Source: an uncultured SAR324 cluster bacterium
GTDB taxonomy: Bacteria > SAR324 > NAC60-12
Direction: 5' to 3'
NCBI GenBank assembly: GCA_902513935.1
Contig: CABXOR010000004.1
Location: forward strand, 1 to 55,628
Length of the DNA stretch: 55,628 nt
The stretch's first letter is position 1; each line of letters begins with the position of its first letter. This document shows positions 32,865 to 41,953 of the stretch, in pieces. The position numbers were made by a program, and so were the translations under genes. The notes below the pieces were generated by a model, which saw only the letters and a list, made by a program, of their open reading frames with translations, ran no database searches and was not told the origin of the DNA.

Positions 32865-34859
32865 ATGTCTTATGTCGTTCTGGCACGCAAGTTACGTCCT
32901 TCACGTTTTGGTGATCTGATTGGGCAAGAAACTGCAGCCCAGACTTTACGCAATGCAGTTCTTTCAGACAGAGTTGCTCATGCCTTTTTATTTACTGGAT
33001 CACGAGGAGTTGGAAAAACCAGTGCAGCCAGAATTTTAACAAGGGCTGTCAACTGCTTGAATCCTGACAATGGGGACCCGTGCAATAGATGTGAAAACTG
33101 TACTGAAATCAATCAAAACGCATCTGCAGATGTTATTGAGATAGATGCTGCCTCCAACCGTGGGATTGAAAATATTCGTGAGTTGCGTGAAAACGTAAAT
33201 TATGTGCCGGCAAAATGTCGCTACAAAATATATATCATTGATGAGGCGCACATGCTCACTCTCGAGTCTTTTAACGCGCTTCTTAAAACACTGGAAGAAC
33301 CACCTCCGTATGTGAAATTTATTTTCGCAACCACCGATCCCCATAAAATTCCTCCTACTATTATTTCGCGTTGTCAACGCTATGATTTTTTAAGAATTTC
33401 AATAAAAAAAATGGCAGATTTTCTGGAAACAGTTGTCAAGAAAGAAAAACTCGAGTTGTCACGCAAGGCTATTGAAATGATCTGCAGGAATTCAGTAGGC
33501 GGAATGAGGGATGCATTGACTGCAATTGATCAAATTCTAAGTTTTACGGGAACATCTGCGACTGATCAGAAAGTAGCCCAGATTTTGGGGATACTGGACA
33601 GTAAATCCAGGTTTGCATTTATTGAGGCTCTTCTGGAAAAAAAAGATGGTGAGGCCATAAGTTATTTTCATAAACTTCAAGAACATGGACATGATGTGAA
33701 TGATGTATTATCTGATTTGTTACAAACCATAAAAACCATCGCACTTGTGAGGACACTTGGGATCAATCAAACTCTTTTTCAAGATATTCCAGCTGATGAT
33801 CTGGAAACATTTTCTACTTTAAGCAAAATTGTCAGTGCAGATGAGTTACAACAGATTTTTCATATTCTGTTGGAGTTGGAAGAACAGATGAAGCGTAGTG
33901 CACATACTAAGATTTGTTTTGAAATGGCTATTCTGCAGATTGCATCCATTGAGCCTCTTGTCGGCCTTCCGGAGATTATCAGTGAAATACAAAATATTCG
34001 TAAAAGTAAGTCTGCCGGGAACTCAAATACAGAAAATACAGATTCAGTAATTGAAGGTCCAGCGGAACTCTCAGGGCCGGAAAAAGATAATTCCGGAGCA
34101 AATCACCAGCACTCAATTTTAAAAATGTCCGGAGCCCATAAACCATTAACGGACGCAACTGTAATTAAAAACATTTTGAAGTCAGACAAGACGGAGTCAG
34201 CGACTTTTGAACCTGCCAAATTGAATAAAAGTTCTACTGAACCAAAAATGACTGAAAAGCAGCAATCTGTTACAAATCAAGATAATTATTCTCATTTTGA
34301 TGAAGAAAAGCAATATGTTGCAGAAACAGAGGTGTCTCAGGTAAAAGCTGTACAAACTGAAAATGCAGATAAGGAAATGTCATCGGAAGCTCAGAATAAT
34401 ATTAATCAAAATCAAGAAATTGTAAAACTTGCTGCCAATAAAAACATTGAAGAAACTTCATTGGAACCTCCGGAAGAATGGTGTAACTTTTCAGAAGAAG
34501 TTCAAAAATTGTCATCAAAGCTGGCCAGTTTTGTTCGCAATGCGGTCCCTCATAATTTAACAGGATCACAATTAATACTTTCTTTCAAAAGCGGAAATTA
34601 TGTATCTATGATGACTGATGATAACAGAGAGTCACTGGAAAAAATTGCTTCCGACTGGACTGGCCATGCAGTTCACGTTAGTTGTGAAATTACCCCAGTA
34701 TCTGCATCTCAGCTGACTATAGTAGAACATGAACAAATACTTTTAGAGAGAAAAAATGAACTTAAGCGAAAAAATGCATTAGCATTCCCGCAGGTCAAAG
34801 ATATCCTTTCTGTGTTTACAAATAGCAGAGTTACAAATATGGAATTGTCTGATACATAA
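32865..34859 (+). CDS. dnaX: DNA polymerase III subunit tau/gamma
   Basis: 664 residues from the ATG at 32865 (MSYVVLARKLRPSRFGDLIG is the standard N-terminus). The AAA+ clamp-loader domain has Walker A FTGSRGVGKTSAARIL, zinc Cys CLNPDNGDPCNRCENC, Walker B YIIDEAHML and the SRC motif ISRCQRY. A low-complexity polar linker (about 385-545) leads to a tau-type C-terminal domain (EEWCNFSEEVQKLSSKL). It loads the sliding clamp and dimerises polymerase III. A-runs occur, but none at the place where E. coli makes gamma. Followed by ybaB, the common pairing. Confidence 0.95.
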   Translation: MSYVVLARKLRPSRFGDLIGQETAAQTLRNAVLSDRVAHAFLFTGSRGVGKTSAARILTRAVNCLNPDNGDPCNRCENCTEINQNASADVIEIDAASNRGIENIRELRENVNYVPAKCRYKIYIIDEAHMLTLESFNALLKTLEEPPPYVKFIFATTDPHKIPPTIISRCQRYDFLRISIKKMADFLETVVKKEKLELSRKAIEMICRNSVGGMRDALTAIDQILSFTGTSATDQKVAQILGILDSKSRFAFIEALLEKKDGEAISYFHKLQEHGHDVNDVLSDLLQTIKTIALVRTLGINQTLFQDIPADDLETFSTLSKIVSADELQQIFHILLELEEQMKRSAHTKICFEMAILQIASIEPLVGLPEIISEIQNIRKSKSAGNSNTENTDSVIEGPAELSGPEKDNSGANHQHSILKMSGAHKPLTDATVIKNILKSDKTESATFEPAKLNKSSTEPKMTEKQQSVTNQDNYSHFDEEKQYVAETEVSQVKAVQTENADKEMSSEAQNNINQNQEIVKLAANKNIEETSLEPPEEWCNFSEEVQKLSSKLASFVRNAVPHNLTGSQLILSFKSGNYVSMMTDDNRESLEKIASDWTGHAVHVSCEITPVSASQLTIVEHEQILLERKNELKRKNALAFPQVKDILSVFTNSRVTNMELSDT

Positions 34860-34918
34860 AGATAATTTGCTCCAAAATAATTTAAAATAGATTAAACTAT
34901 AAACTAAGGGAAAAAATT

Positions 34919-35254
34919 ATGATTGATATGAATGAAATGATGAAAAAGGCTCAGGAACTTTCTGAGACTATGAAACAGCAACAGGAGGAACTTGCCAAAA
35001 AGATTATTTCTGTTTCTGTTGGTGGCGAGATGGTGAAGATGACTTTCAATGGAAAGCAGGAAGCAATAAGCATTGAAATTGATCCGGAAGTTGCAGATGC
35101 AGATGACATTGATACTCTACAGGATTTAATCCTTTCTGCAGTCAATGAAGGACTCAGACAAAGCCAGCAAAATATGCAGAACTCTCTTGGGCAGCAAATA
35201 GGAAAAATGACAGGAGGACTGGATTTATCAAGTATTCTCAATCCAAAATCATAA
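34919..35254 (+). CDS. ybaB: YbaB/EbfC family nucleoid-associated protein
   Basis: 111 residues, normal length. The N-terminal Met/Lys/Gln-rich helix (MNEMMKKAQELSETMKQQQE) and the core GGEMVKMTFNGKQEAISIEI are diagnostic. These proteins bind DNA as dimers and are nearly always next to dnaX (59 bases here). AAGGG lies just upstream of the ATG. The gap after it (35255-35486) shows no gene; it has a short CTGTCAGTT direct repeat. Confidence 0.95.
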   Translation: MIDMNEMMKKAQELSETMKQQQEELAKKIISVSVGGEMVKMTFNGKQEAISIEIDPEVADADDIDTLQDLILSAVNEGLRQSQQNMQNSLGQQIGKMTGGLDLSSILNPKS

Positions 35255-35486
35255 TAAAATATTGTCTGAACGAAATTCAAAAAGTCGGACTATTTCCCAG
35301 TTTTAAGTAGGTTTGTAATAGCCAAAGATTTAGCTGTCAGTTTTCAACTGTCAGTTCAGGTTGAAAAATAATAGCAAATAAGCTGACTGCTGAAAGATAT
35401 TTTGTTAAATTTATATTGTTTAAATTACAGATAAAAGAGATTGTTATTGCTTATAATTTTGTTATTACACTATTTGTTAATTAAAA

Positions 35487-36296
35487 ATGCGAATCTGGCG
35501 TCTGATCGAGGACATTCCCCGTACCGGCAGTTTCAATATGGCAGCAGATCAGGTGCTGTTAGAAAATTATTTTCAGGATGCTAATCCGGTATTCAGAATT
35601 TATGACTGGGAATGTACTACTCTTTCACTGGGGCGTAATGAAATATTGGACAATCTAATTGATTTGGATGTATGCGGAAGACTTGAAATACCAATTGTCC
35701 GCCGTTCAACTGGCGGAAAAGCTGTTTTACATGATTTTGACCTGACTTACTCCATTGTTGGCGGAGTCCTGGATCAGCATTTTTCCGGAGGTGTACTGGA
35801 CAACTACCGTTATCTGGCAAAAGGATTTTATGCTTTTTTTAAAAAGCTGGAGCTTAATCCTGTATTGACAGCCATAGACCGTCAAAAGAAAAAATCTGAC
35901 TCGCATATCTGTTTTGCAGATACTGCTGTATATGAAATATTGGTTGAAGGTAGAAAAATTATTGGCAATGCACAACGTGTAAGAAATTTACGCAGTTCTC
36001 ATCCATCTTCATCCAGAGTGTTTCTTCAGCATGGCTCTATTCCTCTCAAAGATTCTATACCCCAGATAATCCAAATATTCCCACATGCAACAGAGGATGA
36101 TCTGCGTAGAGAAATGCACTCACTTGAAACTGCGGGAATTTATCCAGGACTTGCCCAAAAAAAATTAAGACAGATGTTTCTGGACTGCCTGCAGGAAACT
36201 TTTCAATTAAAATGGAAACGTCAGTTCTGGAGTGTTGAAGAATTGAAAATGATTTCGGAACGTGAAAATTCTTTTCAAAATCTTAATATTAATTAG
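35487..36296 (+). CDS. Lipoate ligase/octanoyltransferase family protein (LipM/LplA-like)
   Basis: 269 residues of the biotin/lipoate protein ligase fold. RRSTGGKAVLHDFDLTYSI is the signature loop. CFADTAVYEILVEGRKIIGN holds the Cys typical of LipM/LipL acyltransferases and the Lys common to the family, and QHGSIPL follows. It is shorter than full LplA (about 340) and lacks its C-terminal accessory domain, so LipM-type octanoyl transfer to lipoyl domains or the GcvH protein is more likely. GcvH-linked lipoylation would matter for glycine made by the betaine pathway. No operon partners. Confidence 0.85.
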   Translation: MRIWRLIEDIPRTGSFNMAADQVLLENYFQDANPVFRIYDWECTTLSLGRNEILDNLIDLDVCGRLEIPIVRRSTGGKAVLHDFDLTYSIVGGVLDQHFSGGVLDNYRYLAKGFYAFFKKLELNPVLTAIDRQKKKSDSHICFADTAVYEILVEGRKIIGNAQRVRNLRSSHPSSSRVFLQHGSIPLKDSIPQIIQIFPHATEDDLRREMHSLETAGIYPGLAQKKLRQMFLDCLQETFQLKWKRQFWSVEELKMISERENSFQNLNIN

Positions 36297-36390
36297 TCTT
36301 GTAATTCTAACGAAGTCACTGACAGCGAAATTCAGCAGAAGTCGTTATAAATTTGGATTATTGACTTCAATGCAAAGACTGGGAACAATT

Positions 36391-36630
36391 TCAACTGTTA
36401 TCTGGAACACCATTTTCTTTCATAGTTAAAACTATTTTAATCAAAAGTAAAATCCATGGTGCAGCATGCATTATTAAATCGAACCAATCGATTGGCCTGA
36501 TAAGGGTTCCAGAAGAAAACATTTATAAATTTTACCACATGTGGGGGATAGGGAAAAATGGAGCAAGTCCCAAAGTAAGACAAAACAGGATTATCATCGA
36601 CCATGGAAGTTTTGCCACTAATTCACTCAT
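36391..36630 (-). pseudogene. Small two-helix membrane protein, broken by two in-frame TAA codons
   Basis: 80 codons read MSELVAKLPWSMIILFCLTL then GLAPFFPIPHMW, TAA, N-L, TAA, MFSSGTLIRPIDWFDLIM and HAAPWILLLIKIVL to a TGA at 36391. The pattern (PWS...LTLGLAPF, P.PH, a charged middle, then LF.GTLVRPIDIFDLL.H) is that of a conserved roughly 70-residue proteobacterial membrane protein sometimes annotated as RND-transporter related. The stops stand where the family has charged residues such as Lys or Glu. No frameshift is needed, so decay is recent. The rest of the 36297-36736 gap has nothing I recognise. Confidence 0.6.
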
Positions 36631-36736
36631 AGCCTTCAGCATAGGTGTTTTTAGTTACAAAAGATTGATATCAGGCTTAATTTAAGTATATTAAGCATAT
36701 GGTAAGACAACCTTAAAGGACAGAGACATTTTCTTT

Positions 36737-37219
36737 TTAGAGCCATTTGTACATGAGCAATGCATCCACATAACCAAGTTTTGGATGCAGGAAGGCTTTG
36801 GTAATTTTTCCGACAGTTTCAAATCCCAATCTGGTCCATAAGCGGATTGCCTGCTCATTACTGACTACTACTAGGTTGAATTGCATTGCTTTGTAGTCCA
36901 GCTCTTTGGCTGCTTTTTGTGAGTGTTCACACATCAGTGTCGCCAATCCTTTCATTCTGGCGTCCGGCGATACCATATAACCGCAGTTGCAAACATGACT
37001 GCCTTGGCCGGGATTATTTGGTTTTAAATAGTAAGTCCCAAAAATGTGCTGCTGTTCAACGCAGACAAAGGTTTTGTGTGGCTCCTCCATCCAAATTTGA
37101 AAAGCTTCTTCTTTACTTGTCTCTACGGGATAAGCATAGGTTTCACCTGCAGAAACAATATGCTGAAAAATAATCCAAATCTGTTCAAAGTCCTCTTTTA
37201 CAGCTTCACGAATATTCAT
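36737..37219 (-). CDS. GNAT-family N-acetyltransferase
   Basis: 160 residues with the GNAT fold: start MNIREAVKEDFEQIWIIFQ, acetyl-CoA loop VSPDARMKGLATLMCEHSQ (a Q/RxxGxG/A variant) and the C-terminal NEQAIRLWTRLGFETVGKI. Closest in feel to the phosphinothricin/L-amino-acid acetyltransferase group, but the acceptor is unknown. It lies 14 bases downstream of a LysE-type exporter gene on the same strand, so both may handle an amino acid or its acetyl form. Confidence 0.88.
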   Translation of the reverse strand: MNIREAVKEDFEQIWIIFQHIVSAGETYAYPVETSKEEAFQIWMEEPHKTFVCVEQQHIFGTYYLKPNNPGQGSHVCNCGYMVSPDARMKGLATLMCEHSQKAAKELDYKAMQFNLVVVSNEQAIRLWTRLGFETVGKITKAFLHPKLGYVDALLMYKWL

Positions 37220-37233
37220 GAATGTTGTCCGTT

Positions 37234-37869
37234 TTAACTCAAAAGTGTAAATGCTCGCCAGAGCATTCCTGCAGCCAATAAAATCAGCATTACACCCATT
37301 ATTAGGTCTATTCGTTTAGCATTGCGCTGCAGCACTTTTACAAGTCCTCCGGAGGATGCAAGAAATGCGACAAGACAGTACCAACTTGTATCAACACCCC
37401 CCACAGTTGAGACCATTACCAACTGTTCAGTAAAGTCAGCATCAGGCTGTACGAATTGACTGTAAAGTGCCAATAACCAGACTGCAATTTTAGGATTCAG
37501 AAAAGCAATCAAAAAACCTTCACTGAATCCACGGTACCCGGTTATTGTTGATTGTTTTAATCCCTCATTCTCCTGCTCACCACCAATTCCGGAAATAATC
37601 ATTTTGCAGCCAAGAAATATTAAAAACAATGATCCAATTATTTGGGCTGTCAGGAAAAAATTAGGAACAGTCTTTAACAGAGCAACCAAGCCAGTTATTG
37701 CAACCACAGAATAGAATGTAATACCCAGACCGTGACCGACTCCACTCATTAAACCTTGAGTCCTACCTCCAGAGATAGTATTTCTTATAATTACCGCAAG
37801 ACTTGGGCCGGGTGACATTGCACCCATGACACAGATTAAAGCTAACTGGCTCCATTGTGTAAAATCCAT
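37234..37869 (-). CDS. LysE/RhtB-family amino-acid exporter
   Basis: 211 residues, about six membrane segments. The N-terminal signature GAMSPGPSLAVIIRNTISGG, followed by GLMSGVGHGLGITFYS, is typical of the LysE/RhtB/ThrE group, as is FLNPKIAVWLLALYSQF. It would export an amino acid or derivative to relieve excess. Probably co-transcribed with the GNAT gene. The substrate cannot be read from sequence. Confidence 0.92.
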   Translation of the reverse strand: MDFTQWSQLALICVMGAMSPGPSLAVIIRNTISGGRTQGLMSGVGHGLGITFYSVVAITGLVALLKTVPNFFLTAQIIGSLFLIFLGCKMIISGIGGEQENEGLKQSTITGYRGFSEGFLIAFLNPKIAVWLLALYSQFVQPDADFTEQLVMVSTVGGVDTSWYCLVAFLASSGGLVKVLQRNAKRIDLIMGVMLILLAAGMLWRAFTLLS

Positions 37870-38017
37870 TTGTTTACTCTATATTTTACCGCAAAAATTT
37901 GTCGTTGAAACATTAAATTCGAAATTACTGGTTAAGATTTCCGAGTAGCAGACAATTGCCATACAGCACACTGCTTTAAACTGCAGGCTTAAAATCTGTT
38001 CTTAACTTAGTAATGTT

Positions 38018-40474
38018 TTACATCAAATGATGAGGATCTACATCAATCTGAATCAACTCATCACGTCTCGTTGAAGGTGGTGTTTCTAAAACCTGTTTTA
38101 ACAAACGTAAAATGGGTCTTACTTTATCTGCTTTCAGTAAAAGCTGCCAGCGAAAACGGTTGCGTAATTTTTTCATCGGTGCTTCTATTGGTCCAATGAC
38201 TTGTACTGAATCAATCGGTTTGATCTCACTGGTAGACTGGGTAGTGTTTGAATAGTTTTTGTTAGAAGAAAACTTTTGAATCTTTTCGGCTATTTCCCAA
38301 ATCAAATTTTCTGCCCTTTTTTCATGAGGACTGCTGCAGACAACCAAAGTCAGTGAATGAAAAGGCGGCATCCGGAGATTCTGACGTCGTACAAGCTCCA
38401 GTTCCCGGAATTGTCTGGTATCGTGTTCTTTTGCACAAAGAAAACTATGGTGCCTGGGATTATGAGTTTGAATCAGCACCTTACCAGGTTTATAACCTCG
38501 TCCGGCACGTCCGGCTACTTGCGTTAATAGTTGAAATGTTCGTTCACTTGCACGGAAATCTGGAATGTTTAGCGACAAATCAGATAATATTACTCCTACA
38601 AGAGTCACTTCCGGGAAGTCGTGGCCTTTGGTTACTAATTGTGTACCAATTACGATATCTACTTCGTGTCTGCGGATACGATCGTGCATTTTAGAAAGAG
38701 CATGTTTGCCGTGCAATGTGTCCCTATCCATGCGTAAAATACGGGCTGCAGGAAAAAACATTCTAAGATTTTCTTCAACTTGCTCGGTTCCGGTGCCTAT
38801 TATTTTTGGTGCGTGATCATTTCCACATTCAGGGCATTTCTGAACCAGAGGTTTAACAAAGTCACATTGATGACATTGCACCTGATTTGCTACTTGATGG
38901 TAAACCAAACTCAGACTACAGTTGGGGCAAGTGAATGTCGATTCACATTTTGGACAACGGACTAAAGGCGCAAATCCGCGACGATTCAAAAAAACAATAC
39001 TTTGCTCCTTCTTCAGTAAACGCACACGAAGGGCTTCAACCAACTCGCTGGAAAAGTACGGACTTCCTTTCTGTCTGGGGACCGTTTTCATATCCAATAA
39101 CCTGACTTCCGGTAAGAGTGCCTTATTAATGCGTGAAGGTAAGCTTAAAAGCTCATATTTACCGTTGCTTACATTGTTTGAAGATTCCAGTGAAGGAGTG
39201 GCCGAACCCAGTAAAACTGTTGCACCTGACTCATATCCGCGAAAAATAGCTACATCTCGTCCGTGATAACGAGGAGTCTCGGCCTGTTTGTAGGAAGAAT
39301 CATGTTCTTCATCTATCACAATCAGTCCCAGGTTTTTCATTGGAGAAAAGACTGCACTGCGTGCTCCAATTACAATTGATGCAAATCCGTGATGTACCCT
39401 TGACCACTCATCAAAGCGTTCACCATCATCCATACCACTATGTAAGATTGCTACGTGGTCCCCAAAACGTGAACGGAACCGGTTCACAAGTTGTGGTGTC
39501 AGTGATATTTCAGGTACTAGTATCAAACATGATTTCCCTAATTTTTGGGCTTCTCGGACTGCATGAAGATAAACCTCTGTTTTTCCGCTTCCTGTTATAC
39601 CTTCCAATAAAAAAGTACGGTAAGTTCCGTTTTGCAGTGAATCTGAAAGCTTTTCAAAAACTGATTCCTGTTCCGGAGTTAACTCCTTAAATGGTTCTAT
39701 TTTAGGAAGTCCTCCTTCCATAAATCGGCGGTAAACTCTTTTGTCAAAAAATTCAATGTGACTTTCTTCTTTTAGTTTTTTTAACGCCTGTGATGGAGCA
39801 TTGACTCGGTTTTGAACGTCGCCCCAACATATTTCACGATTTTCATTCAATATTTCAAAAATTTGCTGTCTTTTTGTTTTACGCTTAGAAACGGAGCTTT
39901 TCGGTATATCAGATTTGAGCAGACGTATCCAGCGTTCCATTTTTGGCTTTGTCTTTTGCCCAAGTGACACCTGAGTTGATTGAACATGATCTTTGGAAAG
40001 CCAGTTACGCAGTTGTTGGTGGTCTCGTTCGTCAGGGTCGCTCTGAAGCCATTCCTGTTGTGTCCATGATGATTGGGTATCTATCAGGATCTTTGGTTTT
40101 TGGCTCAGAGTGTCCAGGCCGGGTAGAGAGGTAGTTTGTGAAGTATAAGTTGTACGTAAACGCAAGCCAAGTCCACCGGGAATTGCAGCATTAAGAGTTT
40201 CTCCCCATGCGCAAAAATAGTACTCAGAAGCCCATTTTGTGAGTTTCAGTAATTCTTCAGAAAAAAGTGGTTCCTCGTCGACCAGTGTTTCAACATATTT
40301 TAGCCTAGTAATTCCTGAATGTTTTTTAACACGAACGATGACTCCACCCTTTTTCTGTGCTCCAAAAGGCACAAGAACTTGTAATCCTTTTTCCGGAACT
40401 AGAGAAAGTTTATCCGGCCAGTGATAATCAAACAATTTTCGAATTGGTAGATTTAGGGCAACTTCAACGATCAT
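38018..40474 (-). CDS. priA: Primosomal replication restart helicase PriA
   Basis: 818 residues. An N-terminal DNA-binding domain is followed by the helicase with Walker A LEGITGSGKTEVYL, DEAH-like VIDEEHDSSYK, GSATPSLES and QVAGRAGRGYKPG. The zinc-binding insert has paired cysteines CPKCESTFTCPNC, QCHQCDF and KCPECGN. It restarts stalled forks by recruiting DnaB. The ATG follows the stop of the phosphomannose-isomerase-like gene by three bases, so it is the last gene of a tight three-gene run. Confidence 0.96.
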   Translation of the reverse strand: MIVEVALNLPIRKLFDYHWPDKLSLVPEKGLQVLVPFGAQKKGGVIVRVKKHSGITRLKYVETLVDEEPLFSEELLKLTKWASEYYFCAWGETLNAAIPGGLGLRLRTTYTSQTTSLPGLDTLSQKPKILIDTQSSWTQQEWLQSDPDERDHQQLRNWLSKDHVQSTQVSLGQKTKPKMERWIRLLKSDIPKSSVSKRKTKRQQIFEILNENREICWGDVQNRVNAPSQALKKLKEESHIEFFDKRVYRRFMEGGLPKIEPFKELTPEQESVFEKLSDSLQNGTYRTFLLEGITGSGKTEVYLHAVREAQKLGKSCLILVPEISLTPQLVNRFRSRFGDHVAILHSGMDDGERFDEWSRVHHGFASIVIGARSAVFSPMKNLGLIVIDEEHDSSYKQAETPRYHGRDVAIFRGYESGATVLLGSATPSLESSNNVSNGKYELLSLPSRINKALLPEVRLLDMKTVPRQKGSPYFSSELVEALRVRLLKKEQSIVFLNRRGFAPLVRCPKCESTFTCPNCSLSLVYHQVANQVQCHQCDFVKPLVQKCPECGNDHAPKIIGTGTEQVEENLRMFFPAARILRMDRDTLHGKHALSKMHDRIRRHEVDIVIGTQLVTKGHDFPEVTLVGVILSDLSLNIPDFRASERTFQLLTQVAGRAGRGYKPGKVLIQTHNPRHHSFLCAKEHDTRQFRELELVRRQNLRMPPFHSLTLVVCSSPHEKRAENLIWEIAEKIQKFSSNKNYSNTTQSTSEIKPIDSVQVIGPIEAPMKKLRNRFRWQLLLKADKVRPILRLLKQVLETPPSTRRDELIQIDVDPHHLM

Positions 40475-40477
40475 GTA

Positions 40478-41950
40478 TTATTTCGGTATTGCCTTTAAGC
40501 AAACTAGTGGAGTCTCTCCAGTGCTTTCCAACCGATAACTCCCGACACCAACAGGTAAAAACAGAGCCTCTTCACAATTTAATTTAACTGGAGAACCACT
40601 TTTAGGTATAATACTGGCCTGTCCGGAGATGGTAATTAGCAGATGGTATTTCCCATCCAGTTGATCCTCATAAATAGTTTCCGGTTCCAAACAAATTCGA
40701 TCAGCCGTAAATTGCGGAAAATCAACAAAACGTTCTATCAGCAAACCGGAGGATTTGTGTAAGCATTTAAGTTCAGGAGGTTCATAAACTACCGGGAGCA
40801 TTTTGTTTAAAGCGTCATCAGTATCCCAATGATTTTGGGTAAGAACTTTTTGAGCGAACATCAGTATTAGACGCTCGTAGTGCGGTGTTTGAAATTCAAT
40901 GACTTTAATTCCATGTCGAAGAGAATGCATTTGAAACACAGGAAAGCTGATGATGTCACCAACTTTTACCTGAAAGTCCCCAACAAAATTTGAAGCTTTC
41001 TGTCTTAGTTTAAGTTCCTGTTCGTGTAGTTCATTCGGAATGTCTTTGGTAGAATCATCAATTTGGCGTCGTATTTTTTCATATTCACCAATTGTTTCCC
41101 TGAAATTTTTCAACAGAACTCCTACCCATTTTGACCCATGTATTTCCTGATAATTCTTGATCTTTTCCGGATGCAGTCCTGCCTTGATTATTCCTGTTCC
41201 TGATGGCCAGGCTGTTTGGTCAATTTCTGTAACCACGTAAACTTCCCATTTCTTTTCATGCATTTCATAATACAAATCTCCAATCACATCCTCAGAAACA
41301 GGATTTAGTGTTTTGAGCAAAATCAGCGATTCAGGATGATCGGCAAGCACTTGTTTTTTAAAAATATTCAGTGCATAAGGTAACTCTGTTTTTCCATATT
41401 CGTCTGTAACTTTCACCACACCGCGTTTTTCTACTCCTGTGTACCATCCTTCATGTCCCCATGGTTTTTGGATATTGAGGACTTCGAGGCGTAAAGACTG
41501 TTCCGGATTGACTATTACGGCATGTCTGTTTTTTGCCACAGATTCGAGTGGAGCATCAGGATTTTGGACGATTATTCTCTTGAGAGTTTCCGAATCAAGC
41601 TTGTTTTTCCAGACACAACCTTGCTTTTTTAGTGTTGCGTTTTTATTGTTGTGATTGGATTTTTGAAGTTTGATTTCAATCAATTCCTGAAAGGAAACCT
41701 GTTCAGGGTTTTCTGTCCATGTTTCTAAACGTTTTCGCTCAATTAAAAGTAGGAAAATTTGAACTTCCTGAAGGCCAATTTCAGGAAGTAAGTAATCTGC
41801 TATTTTGCCTCCATCTGGTATTTCAACCTCAGTAAAGTCATGCAAATTGAGGTGTGCAAACCAAATTGATGATCCTGACTCAGACTCAAGCTGCTGAGAA
41901 AATTCTAAACAGGAAAGCAAGTATTTTATAGAAAAATCTTGTGAAGTCAT
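40478..41950 (-). CDS. Phosphomannose isomerase-like cupin protein
   Basis: 490 residues. About 160-350 resemble type I mannose-6-phosphate isomerase: LEVLNIQKPWGHEGWYTG, then YYEMHEKKWEVYVVTEID with metal-ligand-like residues, and VKVGDIISFPVFQMHSLRHGI. The last 90 residues form a second cupin-like part with a PMI-style ending (YHLLITISGQASI, EEALFLPVGVGSYRLES). The first 120 residues match nothing I know. It sits three bases from genes on both sides (murI-like and priA). Activity on sugar phosphates is uncertain because the canonical zinc motif is only partly evident. Confidence 0.65.
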   Translation of the reverse strand: MTSQDFSIKYLLSCLEFSQQLESESGSSIWFAHLNLHDFTEVEIPDGGKIADYLLPEIGLQEVQIFLLLIERKRLETWTENPEQVSFQELIEIKLQKSNHNNKNATLKKQGCVWKNKLDSETLKRIIVQNPDAPLESVAKNRHAVIVNPEQSLRLEVLNIQKPWGHEGWYTGVEKRGVVKVTDEYGKTELPYALNIFKKQVLADHPESLILLKTLNPVSEDVIGDLYYEMHEKKWEVYVVTEIDQTAWPSGTGIIKAGLHPEKIKNYQEIHGSKWVGVLLKNFRETIGEYEKIRRQIDDSTKDIPNELHEQELKLRQKASNFVGDFQVKVGDIISFPVFQMHSLRHGIKVIEFQTPHYERLILMFAQKVLTQNHWDTDDALNKMLPVVYEPPELKCLHKSSGLLIERFVDFPQFTADRICLEPETIYEDQLDGKYHLLITISGQASIIPKSGSPVKLNCEEALFLPVGVGSYRLESTGETPLVCLKAIPK

Positions 41951-41953
41951 GAA

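Noticed and set aside
33400..33650. Poly-A runs in dnaX as a programmed frameshift site for gamma
   Set aside because: They lie near residues 180 and 260, well before the usual site near 430, and no stem or Shine-Dalgarno-like stimulator is evident.
24710..36540. TAA recoded as a sense codon, from in-frame TAAs in two gene remnants
   Set aside because: TAA ends clear genes such as mttB2 and infB, and one remnant also has a frameshift, so ordinary gene decay explains it.
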